From NCBI RefSeq assembly GCF_946479755.1, contig NZ_CAMLHC010000023.1, positions 62,001 through 126,000 of the forward strand: 64,000 nt of DNA, given 5' to 3'. The stretch is from an uncultured Chitinophaga sp. Its GTDB lineage: Bacteria; Bacteroidota; Bacteroidia; Chitinophagales; Chitinophagaceae. The translations under genes were made by a program, and so were the position numbers. The notes below the pieces were generated by a model. The model had not been told where the DNA came from. It ran no database searches and saw nothing but the letters and a program-made list of their open reading frames with translations. Below are positions 1 to 9,572 of this stretch, piece by piece. Numbering within the stretch: position 1 is the first letter of the stretch; each line of letters starts with the position of its first letter.

Positions 1-1727
1 TGTATCTCGGGGGCAAAACGTGCAGATTTCGGCAAACCGCCCTTGCTGTCATCCAGGTACAGGGACGGGCCATAGCTGCCGTGGGTTTCTTTTTTCCAGT
101 CTCCTTTCAATGTCACATGGGCCGCATCGTCATTATCTACCAGTATCTCCGGCGTGCTGTTGTCGGCCAGCGGATTAGCCGCCAGCAACTGCTGTACCTT
201 CTTCACCGCCACCTGCTGCACCGGCACCTTACTATCGATAGCCACTACCGCCGCGGTGGCAGCAGATTGCGCCAGCACCATAAACACCGGCTCCATCCGG
301 ATAGAACCATAAGCAATATGCGAAGCAGACAGACAAACCGGCACCAGCAGGTTGGCACATTCGCCGGTCTTAGGCACCAGCGACCGGTAAGATACCGGGT
401 AAGGCCCAAACCCGCCTATCTGCACATCGCCCTCGTTCTTCACCATACCATTCACCACTATCCGCTGACAGTTATGCGAATCCATAGTATATGCCGCCAT
501 GCCTACGCCGTCGGTCACGATAGCCCGCCCCTGGCAGTTGGCCTGCGTCATCACATACTCACCCACCATACGGCGCACTTCGCGCACATACAGCTGCGGC
601 GACCAATGCCCGTTATTCACATATTCATCTTTAGGATACCCCCACTGCAGCATCTCCTGGCGCAGATGCTCCGGCATCCGCGGGTCATGACCGATGAAAT
701 ACAGCAAGCCCTTATTGTACAGCTCATGCCGGCGGATAATCTCCTTCCTCGTCCTGGCATCCCCCTCCGGATAATCATAGTTCATCCCGATCATATCGGT
801 AGAAAAAGCACCATTATTGTTAATATCCGTTTTACCGTTCGGCATCAGGTCGAACTTCAGAAAAGCCCGCAGGCTTTTAGCCGGCGCTTTTTCCAGTACG
901 CGGAGCAACAGCTCATATTGAGAAGCGTCATAACCTTCCGGCTGTGTGATAGGCACCCTGTTCTCCGGACGATTGGTGAGACAGATACGGAAATTATATG
1001 CCTGCACGTATTTATCACCGCTACCCTGCGCCGCCATCGGCGTAGGACTAACGCCCCATAACAGCCCGCTTTCAGGTTTGCCCGGCGTCTTGTAAGGGTC
1101 TATCCCGTCGGGGAACTGGTGCTTGTCCATCAGCTGCACTCCGTTGTAGGTTTCCTGGTAGGTACTGTTGGCCTCACGGCCTACGGTATACGAAACGCCG
1201 GCTTTCGCCATCAGGTCTCCCTCATAGGAACAGTCAATAAACATACGGGCCTTCACCACCACGGGCGTAGCCCCTTCCAGCGTAATCTCCCTGATGTAAC
1301 CGTTCTCTTTTTTCACACTGCTCAGGGGATGATCATACCATATTTCCACCTTCGCATTTTTCAGATAGCCGTCGAATGTCTGGGCAGCTACATGCGGCTC
1401 AAAAATCCATTGCTCAAACTTACCATAGTGCGTGCCGATGCGGCGGTAAAAATCGCGGGCCAGTCCGGTGATCGCGTATTTATTGCCGATGTCCGTATAG
1501 CCCAACCCGCCTGTGGTCAGCCCGCCGAGATGTTTGCCCGGCTCTATCAGCAACACGGTCTTATTCAGCTTCTTGGCGGTATATGCCGCCATGATACCGG
1601 CGGAAGTACCACCATACACACAAATATCCACTTCCTTGGGCGTACCGGCCTGTAAGGTGGCCGGTATGGTCAACGGGCAACAAATGGCCAGCAGCCACCA
1701 TTTAATTTGTCTGATCATAGTTGTCAT
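1..1727 (-). CDS. FAD-dependent oxidoreductase, secreted, partial (C-terminus off the window)
   Basis: The reading frame is open for 575 codons from ATG at 1727 to the window edge, so the C-terminus is missing. Residues 1-27 form a signal peptide (hydrophobic WWLLAICC segment). It is followed by the dinucleotide-binding motif VCVYGGTSAGIMAAY-like (I read ICVYGGTSAGIMAAY) and GGLTTGGLGYTD, typical of the FAD_oxidored family (PF12831). After about residue 540 a golvesin/xanthan-lyase-like C-terminal domain begins (VDNDDAAHVTLKGDWKKETHGS). The start lies 1 base downstream of the SusD stop, which suggests translational coupling within the sigma-FecR-SusC-SusD transcription unit. The substrate is unknown; by context it would oxidise a sugar or related ligand in the periplasm or outside the cell. 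The family assignment is firm, the function is inferred. Confidence 0.85.
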   Translation of the reverse strand, partial: MTTMIRQIKWWLLAICCPLTIPATLQAGTPKEVDICVYGGTSAGIMAAYTAKKLNKTVLLIEPGKHLGGLTTGGLGYTDIGNKYAITGLARDFYRRIGTHYGKFEQWIFEPHVAAQTFDGYLKNAKVEIWYDHPLSSVKKENGYIREITLEGATPVVVKARMFIDCSYEGDLMAKAGVSYTVGREANSTYQETYNGVQLMDKHQFPDGIDPYKTPGKPESGLLWGVSPTPMAAQGSGDKYVQAYNFRICLTNRPENRVPITQPEGYDASQYELLLRVLEKAPAKSLRAFLKFDLMPNGKTDINNNGAFSTDMIGMNYDYPEGDARTRKEIIRRHELYNKGLLYFIGHDPRMPEHLRQEMLQWGYPKDEYVNNGHWSPQLYVREVRRMVGEYVMTQANCQGRAIVTDGVGMAAYTMDSHNCQRIVVNGMVKNEGDVQIGGFGPYPVSYRSLVPKTGECANLLVPVCLSASHIAYGSIRMEPVFMVLAQSAATAAVVAIDSKVPVQQVAVKKVQQLLAANPLADNSTPEILVDNDDAAHVTLKGDWKKETHGSYGPSLYLDDSKGGLPKSARFAPEI

Positions 1728-1728
1728 T

Positions 1729-3177
1729 TTAATAACCGGGATTTTGGTCTTTTATTGGATCAATTGCTTTGTTATAGTTGTATTCTGTTGTGGGAATCGG
1801 CCACAGTAAATGTTTGTCTGCCATCGTGATGCCTTTCATGGCTTTGATCACGCTCTTCGCAATGCCCAGCCGCTTCAGGTCGAGCCAGTGTTTACCTTCT
1901 CCGCAGTCCTCATAAGCGCGCTCCTGTACTACCCGGTCCACAAAAGCCTGTAAGCTGCCGTAGTCCGCCATTTTAAAATCGACTGTGACATCTGCTACCA
2001 TGGGGTTTTTACCATAAGCGCGGCGGTGTATCATGTTCAGCTTCTCCAGCGCATCGGTGGTAGGTCCGTTGTTCACGCGGCTGTCGCTCTCTGCGTAAAA
2101 CAGCAGCAAGTCAGCATAGCGATACATCGGATAGTCGTTACCGGCAGCAGTGGTAGTGGTGCGGTCACTGAATTTTTTATTGAGGATGGTACTGGGGCCA
2201 AGGCCGAACGTTTGTACGTACCAGTTATAATCGTACCGCAGGTCGTTCTTGTCCCAGTTCTTCGCAAAAGTATTGTTGACAGCATCGCTGTACAAAGTAT
2301 AATAACCACCCGGCGGATAATAGCCGGCGCCGGGATAATGCGCATACATGGGGTACTGGAAACCCTGTCCGGCGGGCTGCCGGGAGAATTTCAGGTAAAA
2401 GATCTCCTCCGGCGTGGTGATAACATCCGGCCCAAACAGTTTATCAAAGTCGGCAGACACCATCACATTTACCAGGGAGAACTTACCGGACTGGATCACT
2501 TCCTGCGCTTTATCTCTCGCTTTCTGATAGTCGTTCAGGTTCATATACACATCTGTCAGTACGGTCTTGGCGGCCCATTTGGAAGGTGCTCCCACCAGCC
2601 GGCCGGCGTCCGGCAGATTGGCCTCTGCAAACAGCAGGTCTTCGGTGATCAGCTGATACACGGCTTCCCTGCTGCTTCTCGGCACGCTGAGCGAATCCAT
2701 GTTATGCTCCTTCCGGACAGGCACGCCTGCCCAGTTGCGCACCAGGTGGAAATACAGCAATGCCCTCATAAACCGGGCTTCTCCCAGGAATTTGCTTTTA
2801 TCTTCTTCTGTGAGATTTTTACCGGCGGGCGTTTTTTGGATCACGATATTGGCATTGCGGATCGCTTCATAAAAAGCAGCCCACATATCAGCGATGCGGG
2901 TAATGTTGGTATTATCCAGGCCGGCGTAATCATTCAGTGGCGCGTGGCTGCCACGGCCATACATGTACTCCGTATATATTTCCTGCTGTACCTGGTACAG
3001 CGCACCCATAGTACCACCCACACGGATAGGGGTATAGATGGCGTTCAGACCGGCCTGCACTTCTGCGGCGTTATTATAAAACTGTTCTGCTGCAACAGAC
3101 TGCGGCTGTTCGTCCAGCAATTTTGCGCAGGAAGAAAACAGCAACACAGACAATATGATGAGGATACTATATTTCAT
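1729..3177 (-). CDS. SusD/RagB family nutrient-binding lipoprotein
   Basis: This is a surface glycan-binding partner of the SusC receptor immediately upstream. The 482-residue product has a lipoprotein signal peptide ending in the lipobox LFSSC (Cys about 17), then the SusD start LLDEQPQSV. The TPR-like core includes FLGEARFMRALLYFHLVRNW, and the C-terminus ends in the typical WPIPTTEYNYN...QNPGY. I chose ATG 3177 because it puts the signal peptide directly at the N-terminus; an upstream in-frame ATG at 3213 would add 12 residues and overlap the end of the SusC gene. It sits between SusC and the FAD oxidoreductase on the minus strand. The ligand is not evident from sequence. Confidence 0.95.
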   Translation of the reverse strand: MKYSILIILSVLLFSSCAKLLDEQPQSVAAEQFYNNAAEVQAGLNAIYTPIRVGGTMGALYQVQQEIYTEYMYGRGSHAPLNDYAGLDNTNITRIADMWAAFYEAIRNANIVIQKTPAGKNLTEEDKSKFLGEARFMRALLYFHLVRNWAGVPVRKEHNMDSLSVPRSSREAVYQLITEDLLFAEANLPDAGRLVGAPSKWAAKTVLTDVYMNLNDYQKARDKAQEVIQSGKFSLVNVMVSADFDKLFGPDVITTPEEIFYLKFSRQPAGQGFQYPMYAHYPGAGYYPPGGYYTLYSDAVNNTFAKNWDKNDLRYDYNWYVQTFGLGPSTILNKKFSDRTTTTAAGNDYPMYRYADLLLFYAESDSRVNNGPTTDALEKLNMIHRRAYGKNPMVADVTVDFKMADYGSLQAFVDRVVQERAYEDCGEGKHWLDLKRLGIAKSVIKAMKGITMADKHLLWPIPTTEYNYNKAIDPIKDQNPGY

Positions 3178-3200
3178 AAAAAAGATTGAATGTTGGAAAA

Positions 3201-6200
3201 TCAAAAACCGCATCTGATACCAAACGTTACCGATTTATTGGTAGGGTAGGTGGCATAGTCAATGCCCTGGTTCACGGAGCTCTGTGCACCGGGCGCCATC
3301 AGCGAGCCAAAAGCGTTTACCTCCGGATCGTACCAGGAATAACGGGTGAAAGTGATCAGGTTTTGCCCGCTTACATATACCTGCGCTTTTTTAAACCATT
3401 TCACGTTCATTTTTTCCAGCGGCAGGTTATATGCCAGCTGTATGTTTTTAAATCGCAGGTAAGAACCGTCTTCCACAAAACGGGTAGACATGTTAGCGGC
3501 CAGCGTGCGGGTGATCTTCGGATATTTTGCTTGCGTATTTTCCGGTGTCCAGTGATCGTAAGCCACATCGGCAGGCAGGTTCAGCCCCATGCCCAAATCC
3601 AGGGTGGCGGCTTTATTGAGATTAAAAATATCGTTCCCCTGCGAGCCTTGTATAAACACAGACAGCTCAAAGCCTTTATAGCTGGTCACGGAATTCAGGC
3701 CGTAGGTGAAGTCAGGATTCGGATTACCAATGTAGGTTTTATCATCTGCACTGATTTTACCGTCTTTGTTGAGATCAGCATATTGCAGGTTTCCTTTGTC
3801 CGTATAACCGGTTTCCACATAGCCGTAGAAGATACCGAAAGGTTGTCCCTCCCGCAGCAGATTCACATAGTCATTCAGCGAACCGGTGTAAAAGGTGTTA
3901 CCGAAAATATCCTGTCCGTCGTATAGTTTCACGATTTTGTTGCGGTTAAAGGAGATATTGGCGTTCACATTCCAGGTAACTGCTTTCTTCATCACTTCTA
4001 CGTCCACCGCAAACTCCATCCCTTTATTTTCCATCTCTCCTACGTTCTGCAGAGTGGTGCGGTATCCCATGGAAGCAGGCAGCTGCACGGTATTCAGCAG
4101 GTTTTTGGTCCTTTTATGATAGAAGTCGGCCGTAAGGCGCACCTTATCCTGGAAGAACGCCACATCTGCGCCAAAGTCGGCCTGATAGGTGGTTTCCCAC
4201 TTCAGATTGCCGGGCAGTACAATATCGGGAGCCATGGAGGTATACAACGCGTCACCGAAAATGGTGTTGCCGGGCTTCAGTTGATTCATGGTTTGATAGG
4301 GACTTACCGCAGCGCTGCCGGTAGCGCCATAGCTGGCTCTTACCTTCAGGTCGGATATAACGCGGGAACCTTTCAGGAAAGGTTCGTCGATGGCTCTCCA
4401 GGCGATGGCGGCGGAAGGAAAGGTACTCCATTTGTTGCCCGGAGAATAACGGGAAGAGCCATCCCGGCGTACGCTGACAGTAAATAAATACCTGTCCATC
4501 AAAGTATAGTTCACCCTTGCGAGATACGAAAGCAATACCCATTTTTGATAGCTGCTGGCCGGAACACCGGGCGTACCGGCGCTGCCAAGGGAACCGGTTT
4601 TCGTCACGTCGCTGAGGAAACCGATACCGGAGCCGTCCATGGAGGTCCGCACGTAATCCTGGTAGGTGAAACCGGCGGTGACGTTGATGCCATGCACGCC
4701 GATCTTTTTATTGTAGTACAGCACGTTCTCGTTGAGCAGGCTGGTGGACTGGACGGTTTTCACCGTTGCGGAACCTACCGAGTTGGTGGAAGGTTCGATG
4801 TTCGCGTAGTAGTCCGACCGGTCGTTCAGGTTGTCGATACCGCCGGAAATACGGATGGACAGGTCTTTCCACGGCTTGATGGTCAGTGCGGCGTTGGAAA
4901 ATACCCGGTCTCCCTTGAGGCGGTCCGATATTTCATAAATGGGTATCATCGGGTTGATGATGGCGTTGGAGATAAAGGGATAGGCCGTGGTGAGGCGGCG
5001 GTAGCCGCCATTGGGCAGGTAGGGTGTCAGCGTGGGCGGCGCCATCAGCATGGCGGAGATGAGATCGCTGCCACGGTTACCGAGACTGGAATTCTGGCTG
5101 CGTGTATCCATGCGTGTTAAGGTGGCGTTATAAGACACGCTGAATATTTTACTGATATCATGCTCCACGCTGCCACGGATAGAGTAACGTTTGTAATTGC
5201 TGTTACGGACGATGCCGTCCTGCAGGAACATGCCACCGGAAAGGGAGAAGCGTGTTTTGTCGGTACCGCCGCTCACGGTGGCGCTGGTATTATAGATGGG
5301 GGCGTTATGCATGACGAGCGATTGCCAGTCTGTACCCGGATGCATACCGAACGAATCTATTTGTCCTTGCCTGAAGTACGGCGCCAGTCCGTCGTTGGCG
5401 GCTTGTTCGTTGTACAGGGTGGCGTACTGTTGAGCACTCATCAGCTTCATCTTTTTAGAGGCGGACTGAATGGTGTATCCGGCAGTGACTTCCACGTTGG
5501 TCGCTTCTTTTTTCCGGCCGCTTTTGGTGGTAATGATCACGATGCCGTTAGCCCCGCGGGAGCCGTAGATGGCCGTAGAAGATGCGTCTTTGAGGATTTC
5601 CATGGAGGCTATATCGGAAGGCTGCAAAAAGGTAGGGTTGCCGTTGTAAGGGAAGCCGTCGATCACATAGAGCGGTTCGTTGCCGCCCATGATGGAATTG
5701 ATGCCGCGGATGCGCACGCTGATGGCGCCACCGGGAGCGCCGTTGTTCTGCATAACACGTACGCCCGGAGCGCGGCCGCTCAGGGCCTGCATGATGTTGG
5801 TATTGGGCTGTGCGGTGATATCGGCGGATTTGATTTGGGACACGGAGCCGGTGAGGTCACTTTTTTTAGCGGTGCCGTAGCCGATCACCACTACTTCGTT
5901 GGCTTTGTTTACGTCGGCTTCGAGGCGTACTTGCAGCGGTTGTTTACCCGCTGCAAGTACTTCCTGTGGTTTATAGCCGATATAGGAGATCACGAGAACG
6001 GCTGTACGGGGAGCCATCAGTTTGAAAGCGCCTCCGGCGTCTGTTTGGGTGCCGGTCTTACTGCCTTTGACCACCACTGTAGCGCCCGGCAGTGGCTCTC
6101 CCGTGGTGGCAGTCACGCGGCCGGTGACCGGCTGCTGGTCCTGCTGCGGGGCAGCCAGCGGGGCGTTCTTTTTATTATCGGCAGGTTCTATTACGATATT

Positions 6201-6539
6201 CTGACCAACGATACTCCAGGTGAGGGACTGCTGCCGGAGGCACAGTTCCAGCACTTTCTCCAGCGAGGCGGATTTCACTTCTACGGTTACACGCCGCGCG
6301 TTATCCAGCAGGCGATGATCGAAAAAGAAGACATATCCCGTTTGTTTTTCGATGGCACGGAAAACTTTTTCGAGCGGCGCATTTTTTTCGGACAGGGAAA
6401 CGTTCTGGGCGTTGCCCCTTGCGCTGACCTGTAAACAAGCGAATAGTACGATAATGGCTGATAATTTCATGGCCAGTAGCATTTTGGCGATATACCGTGG
6501 TTGATAGGCCGGTCGCCTGCAAATAGAACTAAATTGCAT
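3201..6539 (-). CDS. SusC/RagA family TonB-dependent receptor with STN domain
   Basis: Outer-membrane importer of about 1112 residues. Order of domains: signal peptide (MKLSAIIVLFACLQVSARG), STN domain at about 45-115 (FRAIEKQTGYVFFFD), carboxypeptidase-like beta-sandwich at about 138-210 (GEPLPGATVVVKG), plug with NEVVVIGYG and the SusC signature YGSRGANGIVIITTKSG, then the beta-barrel ending in an aromatic-rich strand closing with F. The STN domain is the periplasmic signalling module that contacts FecR, and a FecR gene and an ECF sigma gene lie directly upstream. Start choice is uncertain: ATG 6539 gives a 23-residue lead before the more typical MKLSAII at 6470. The 170 bases separating it from FecR may hold its own promoter. 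Confidence 0.95.
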   Translation of the reverse strand: MQFSSICRRPAYQPRYIAKMLLAMKLSAIIVLFACLQVSARGNAQNVSLSEKNAPLEKVFRAIEKQTGYVFFFDHRLLDNARRVTVEVKSASLEKVLELCLRQQSLTWSIVGQNIVIEPADNKKNAPLAAPQQDQQPVTGRVTATTGEPLPGATVVVKGSKTGTQTDAGGAFKLMAPRTAVLVISYIGYKPQEVLAAGKQPLQVRLEADVNKANEVVVIGYGTAKKSDLTGSVSQIKSADITAQPNTNIMQALSGRAPGVRVMQNNGAPGGAISVRIRGINSIMGGNEPLYVIDGFPYNGNPTFLQPSDIASMEILKDASSTAIYGSRGANGIVIITTKSGRKKEATNVEVTAGYTIQSASKKMKLMSAQQYATLYNEQAANDGLAPYFRQGQIDSFGMHPGTDWQSLVMHNAPIYNTSATVSGGTDKTRFSLSGGMFLQDGIVRNSNYKRYSIRGSVEHDISKIFSVSYNATLTRMDTRSQNSSLGNRGSDLISAMLMAPPTLTPYLPNGGYRRLTTAYPFISNAIINPMIPIYEISDRLKGDRVFSNAALTIKPWKDLSIRISGGIDNLNDRSDYYANIEPSTNSVGSATVKTVQSTSLLNENVLYYNKKIGVHGINVTAGFTYQDYVRTSMDGSGIGFLSDVTKTGSLGSAGTPGVPASSYQKWVLLSYLARVNYTLMDRYLFTVSVRRDGSSRYSPGNKWSTFPSAAIAWRAIDEPFLKGSRVISDLKVRASYGATGSAAVSPYQTMNQLKPGNTIFGDALYTSMAPDIVLPGNLKWETTYQADFGADVAFFQDKVRLTADFYHKRTKNLLNTVQLPASMGYRTTLQNVGEMENKGMEFAVDVEVMKKAVTWNVNANISFNRNKIVKLYDGQDIFGNTFYTGSLNDYVNLLREGQPFGIFYGYVETGYTDKGNLQYADLNKDGKISADDKTYIGNPNPDFTYGLNSVTSYKGFELSVFIQGSQGNDIFNLNKAATLDLGMGLNLPADVAYDHWTPENTQAKYPKITRTLAANMSTRFVEDGSYLRFKNIQLAYNLPLEKMNVKWFKKAQVYVSGQNLITFTRYSWYDPEVNAFGSLMAPGAQSSVNQGIDYATYPTNKSVTFGIRCGF

Positions 6540-6711
6540 ACTTTTGAATTGTTTGGGTAATAAAAGCCCTGTCCCGGTATAAAAGCCGGAAGCGAGAGTC
6601 GTGGAACGATTTTCATGGGTTACCCAAACGACCGCCGGGAGTGCTGGAACACTTCCGGTTTCTTTTTGGGCCCCTGCCGTGTTAATTAATCATTTTTCAT
6701 AACGGTTGTTT

Positions 6712-7881
6712 TCATGGTATGACGATGATCTTCTTTTTTTCTATTCTGAAATGGATCTTGCTTAGCTCGAGTATTTTCAGGACTTCTTCTATACTGCTGT
6801 TGCGGGAAATTTTCCCACCAAATTCCCGGTCGGGGATATTGCCTTCGTAGTCGATGTCAACATCGTACCAGCGGGCTATCTGCCGCATAACGCCGGGCAG
6901 TTTCTCGTGGTTGAACTGGAAGTAGCCGTTCTTCCATGCTACAATTTCATCCAGGTCTACGTTATCGGCTACCGATACCTGCCCGCCCCGGTCCATGCGG
7001 AATTGTTGCCCCGGGCGCAGGGCCGTGCCGCCGCCGGCGGTATGTATTTTCACAGCGCCTTCCAGCAAGGTGGTCCGCACCGCGGCCTCCTCCGTATAGG
7101 CCATCACGTTAAAATGTGTGCCCAGCACCTGTACGTCCGTATGAGCGGCTTTTACGTGGAAAGGTTTTCCCGGCATTTTTGCCACTTCGAAATAGGCCTC
7201 CCCGGTGAGCTCCACGGTCCTGTCGGCCCCGGAGAAAGTTGTTGGATAACGGAGCGTAGAGGCGGCGTTGATCCATACGTTGGTGCCGTCCGGCAGGGTT
7301 ACGCGGAACTGGCCGCCGCGGGGGATGGCCAGCGTATTGTATTGCGCCGCTCCGTGGGCGGGGCTGCCGTCGGCTTTATAGACCAGCTGGCCACGGTTGA
7401 CCTGCACCACCTGCACGTTGCCTTGTTGTGCCAGCGCGCCGTTGGCGGCGCTGTCGAGCGTGATGACGCTGCCATCTGCCAGCGTGAGCACCGCTTTATT
7501 GCCACCGGGTATCACCTGGTGCAGCGGGGTGGTTGTATGGTCTGCCAGCCGTGGCTGCGGACGGAAGCGCCAGAAAGCGGCCGTGGCGATGATCACTGCC
7601 AGCACTGCTGCGGCAGCGGCCGGGTACAGCCAGCGGCGCCGGCGGGCCATGGGCACCACTGGCGCGTCGGCAGGACGGATAGCAGCATAGATCTGTTCCA
7701 TCTGTTCAGCGTTGGCCTGACCGTGCCTTTTTTTATCCTGCAGAAGGGCCAGCAGGGCTTCTTCCCATGCGTCCTGGCCGTGGCCTTGCCGCAGGGTTTC
7801 CCAGAGCTGTGCGGTTTCTTCTTCGCTCAGCTCTTCGTTGAGATATCGTGCTATCAGGGTTGATAAAGGTGTTGGTTCCAT
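6712..7881 (-). CDS. FecR family anti-sigma factor
   Basis: Inner-membrane signal transducer of 389 residues. It has an N-terminal cytoplasmic sigma-binding part (STLIARYLNEELSEEETAQLW), a single membrane segment after basic residues RRRRW at about 80-105, a periplasmic FecR domain (RGGQFRVTLPDGTNVWINAAS, then VQVLGTHFNVMAY) and a C-terminal DUF4974 domain resembling an STN fold (ARWYDVDIDYEG...FRIEKKKIIVIP). It lies 74 bases downstream of the ECF sigma gene and upstream of the STN-bearing SusC, the standard three-part cell-surface signalling order. By family knowledge it holds the sigma factor inactive until the receptor is occupied. Confidence 0.95.
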   Translation of the reverse strand: MEPTPLSTLIARYLNEELSEEETAQLWETLRQGHGQDAWEEALLALLQDKKRHGQANAEQMEQIYAAIRPADAPVVPMARRRRWLYPAAAAAVLAVIIATAAFWRFRPQPRLADHTTTPLHQVIPGGNKAVLTLADGSVITLDSAANGALAQQGNVQVVQVNRGQLVYKADGSPAHGAAQYNTLAIPRGGQFRVTLPDGTNVWINAASTLRYPTTFSGADRTVELTGEAYFEVAKMPGKPFHVKAAHTDVQVLGTHFNVMAYTEEAAVRTTLLEGAVKIHTAGGGTALRPGQQFRMDRGGQVSVADNVDLDEIVAWKNGYFQFNHEKLPGVMRQIARWYDVDIDYEGNIPDREFGGKISRNSSIEEVLKILELSKIHFRIEKKKIIVIP

Positions 7882-7955
7882 AGCCGGTATGCGACGTTGT
7901 AATGGTAAAGACGCATCAACGGAATGAAGGGAGGTGCTGCGGAAAAAATATTTTT

Positions 7956-8552
7956 TCAGGCATAGCGGGCGAGCGTGGCGATAGCCAGCAGGAGCATGCC
8001 GGGGTAGTGTTCCAGCATTTTCCGGAGCGTGGCCAGCGCCTGTACGATATAACTTTTGACGGTGATGCGGGACAGTCCCATGGCGTGGGCTATTTCTTCA
8101 TGGCCCATGCCGTCGAAGCGGCTCATGCGGAAAGCTTTCTGCTGCTGGGGAGGCAGGCGGCGGATGGCAGCATGGATGGCGTTCTCCAGCTCCCTGAATT
8201 CCGCCCTGGCTTCGGTGCCGCTGTGGGTATGTTCGTGATGGTAGTCCTGCAGGTACTGCCGGTAGGCGTCCTGGGAGGCAAGTTTGCGCAGCCGGCTGTA
8301 GAGCAGGTTACGGGCCATGATAAAGAAGTAGGCGTCCAGCTTCTCTACCTGTGCCAGCTGCGCACGTTTTTCCCAGAGGGTCACAAACACCTCCTGGGCA
8401 ATATCTTCTGCTATGTCCGGAGAGCGGGAGAGCAGCAGGGCGGAAGAATACACCGCATCCCAGTGACGCACGAACAGCTCGCGGTAAGCGGCCGCGTCGC
8501 CGCCGGCCAAACGCTTTAGTAGTTCTGTTTCACTATGTGGAATTGGATGCAT
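7956..8552 (-). CDS. ECF RNA polymerase sigma factor
   Basis: A 198-residue sigma-70 family protein of the extracytoplasmic function type. Region 2 is visible as DIAEDIAQEVFVTLWEKR at about 53-70, and region 4 as a helix-turn-helix GHEEIAHAMGLSRITVKSYI near residues 150-170. There is no region 3, as expected for ECF factors. It opens a minus-strand unit continuing with FecR, SusC, SusD and an FAD oxidoreductase, so it most likely activates that locus when released by the neighbouring FecR. ATG 8552 is the natural start (MHPIPHSETELLKRL). The C-terminal tail after region 4 is hydrophobic (YPGMLLLAIATLARYA), an unremarkable variant of this Bacteroidota group. Confidence 0.94.
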   Translation of the reverse strand: MHPIPHSETELLKRLAGGDAAAYRELFVRHWDAVYSSALLLSRSPDIAEDIAQEVFVTLWEKRAQLAQVEKLDAYFFIMARNLLYSRLRKLASQDAYRQYLQDYHHEHTHSGTEARAEFRELENAIHAAIRRLPPQQQKAFRMSRFDGMGHEEIAHAMGLSRITVKSYIVQALATLRKMLEHYPGMLLLAIATLARYA

Positions 8553-8607
8553 CGTTGGCCAACCCGGTTGCCTCTTGTTCTGACCGGAGTTTTAAAAATA
8601 GTAAAAC

Positions 8608-9558
8608 TTATTTATTGTCCAGCCATACTACCTTTTGTTCAGGGGTATGTTGCTGGCCAATCACATCGCGGTACAGGCCGGGGCGGCGGGCTTTGCGGTA
8701 GCGGTAACCACCGGCCTGCTGCAGCTTTTCAGGTGTCAGGGTGGCGATGGCGAAACCGTCGCCCAGCTGGCGGCATTCCGCGAGGATATCCCCGAATGGG
8801 TCGAGGATCATGGAGCAGCCGTTTTTGAGCTGGTCGTCGTCCATACCGATGGGGTTGGAGAACACCACGTATATGCCGTTGTCGTACGCGCGGGCGGGCA
8901 ACCATTTCATGAGCCAGCCGCGGCCTTTGAGGCTGTCAAACTCCAGCCGCAGGGAGGTAGGATCCGCTTCACGGTTATGCCACAGGGCAGGGTCCACAAA
9001 GCCGGCGCCGGGGCGGGAAGAAGGCGTACACATGGTCACATGCGGCATAAAGATAATATCGGCGCCCAGTAAAGCGGTGGCCCTGACGTTTTCGATAACG
9101 TTATTATCGTAGCAGATGAGGATACCACATTTCCATCCCAGCAGGTCAAACACCACATATTCGTCACCAGGTGTCAGGTGCGGGTTAATAAACGGATGCA
9201 GCTTGCGGTATTTGGCTACCAGCCCGTTTTTATCCACGCAGACATAGGCTTTGTACAGTTTGTCGGCCGCATCTTTTTCAAAGAGGCCGGCCAGGATGGC
9301 AATATTGTGTTCGCGGGCGATGGCCGTCAGCCGCTGGATACTGGGCCCGTCCGGGATGAACTCTGCCAGTTCCAGCATCTGCTCTTTCGAAAGATGACGG
9401 GCAAAGGTGTACCCGGTAACGGAGCATTCGTGAAAAGCGATGGCCTGCGCGCCATCAGCGGCGGCCTTCGCCGCGAGGTCGTTTATCTGTTGGAGATTAT
9501 ACGCTTTATCTCCGCTGCTGTTCTCGAATTGTGCGGTGGCTACTTTTAATTTTTCCAT
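8608..9558 (-). CDS. Carbon-nitrogen hydrolase (nitrilase superfamily)
   Basis: Cytoplasmic amidohydrolase of 316 residues. The nitrilase-superfamily catalytic triad can be read as Glu44 (AFHECSVTGY), Lys119 (YRKLHPF) and Cys149 (GILICYDNN). These enzymes hydrolyse amides or nitriles through a cysteine thioester. The closest named members by appearance are N-carbamoylputrescine amidase or aliphatic-amidase-like proteins, but I cannot fix the substrate. The gene is 14 bases downstream of the YdeI-like gene on the same strand and may be co-transcribed with it. It has no signal peptide. Confidence 0.9.
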   Translation of the reverse strand: MEKLKVATAQFENSSGDKAYNLQQINDLAAKAAADGAQAIAFHECSVTGYTFARHLSKEQMLELAEFIPDGPSIQRLTAIAREHNIAILAGLFEKDAADKLYKAYVCVDKNGLVAKYRKLHPFINPHLTPGDEYVVFDLLGWKCGILICYDNNVIENVRATALLGADIIFMPHVTMCTPSSRPGAGFVDPALWHNREADPTSLRLEFDSLKGRGWLMKWLPARAYDNGIYVVFSNPIGMDDDQLKNGCSMILDPFGDILAECRQLGDGFAIATLTPEKLQQAGGYRYRKARRPGLYRDVIGQQHTPEQKVVWLDNK

Positions 9559-9572
9559 GGTTTCGTATATTC

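Noticed and set aside
81..1655. Two plus-strand open frames at the left edge
   Set aside because: They are antisense to the partial FAD oxidoreductase, whose minus-strand frame carries clear signal-peptide and FAD-binding motifs.
5160..6434. 424-codon plus-strand open frame
   Set aside because: It is antisense to the SusC gene, has no recognisable domain, and reflects the codon bias of the real gene on the other strand.
6631..6665. Hairpin CCGGGAGTG / CACTTCCGG followed by a T-rich run on the plus strand
   Set aside because: No plus-strand gene precedes it, and on the minus strand, where FecR ends, there is no T-tail; its role is unclear, so it is not called a terminator.
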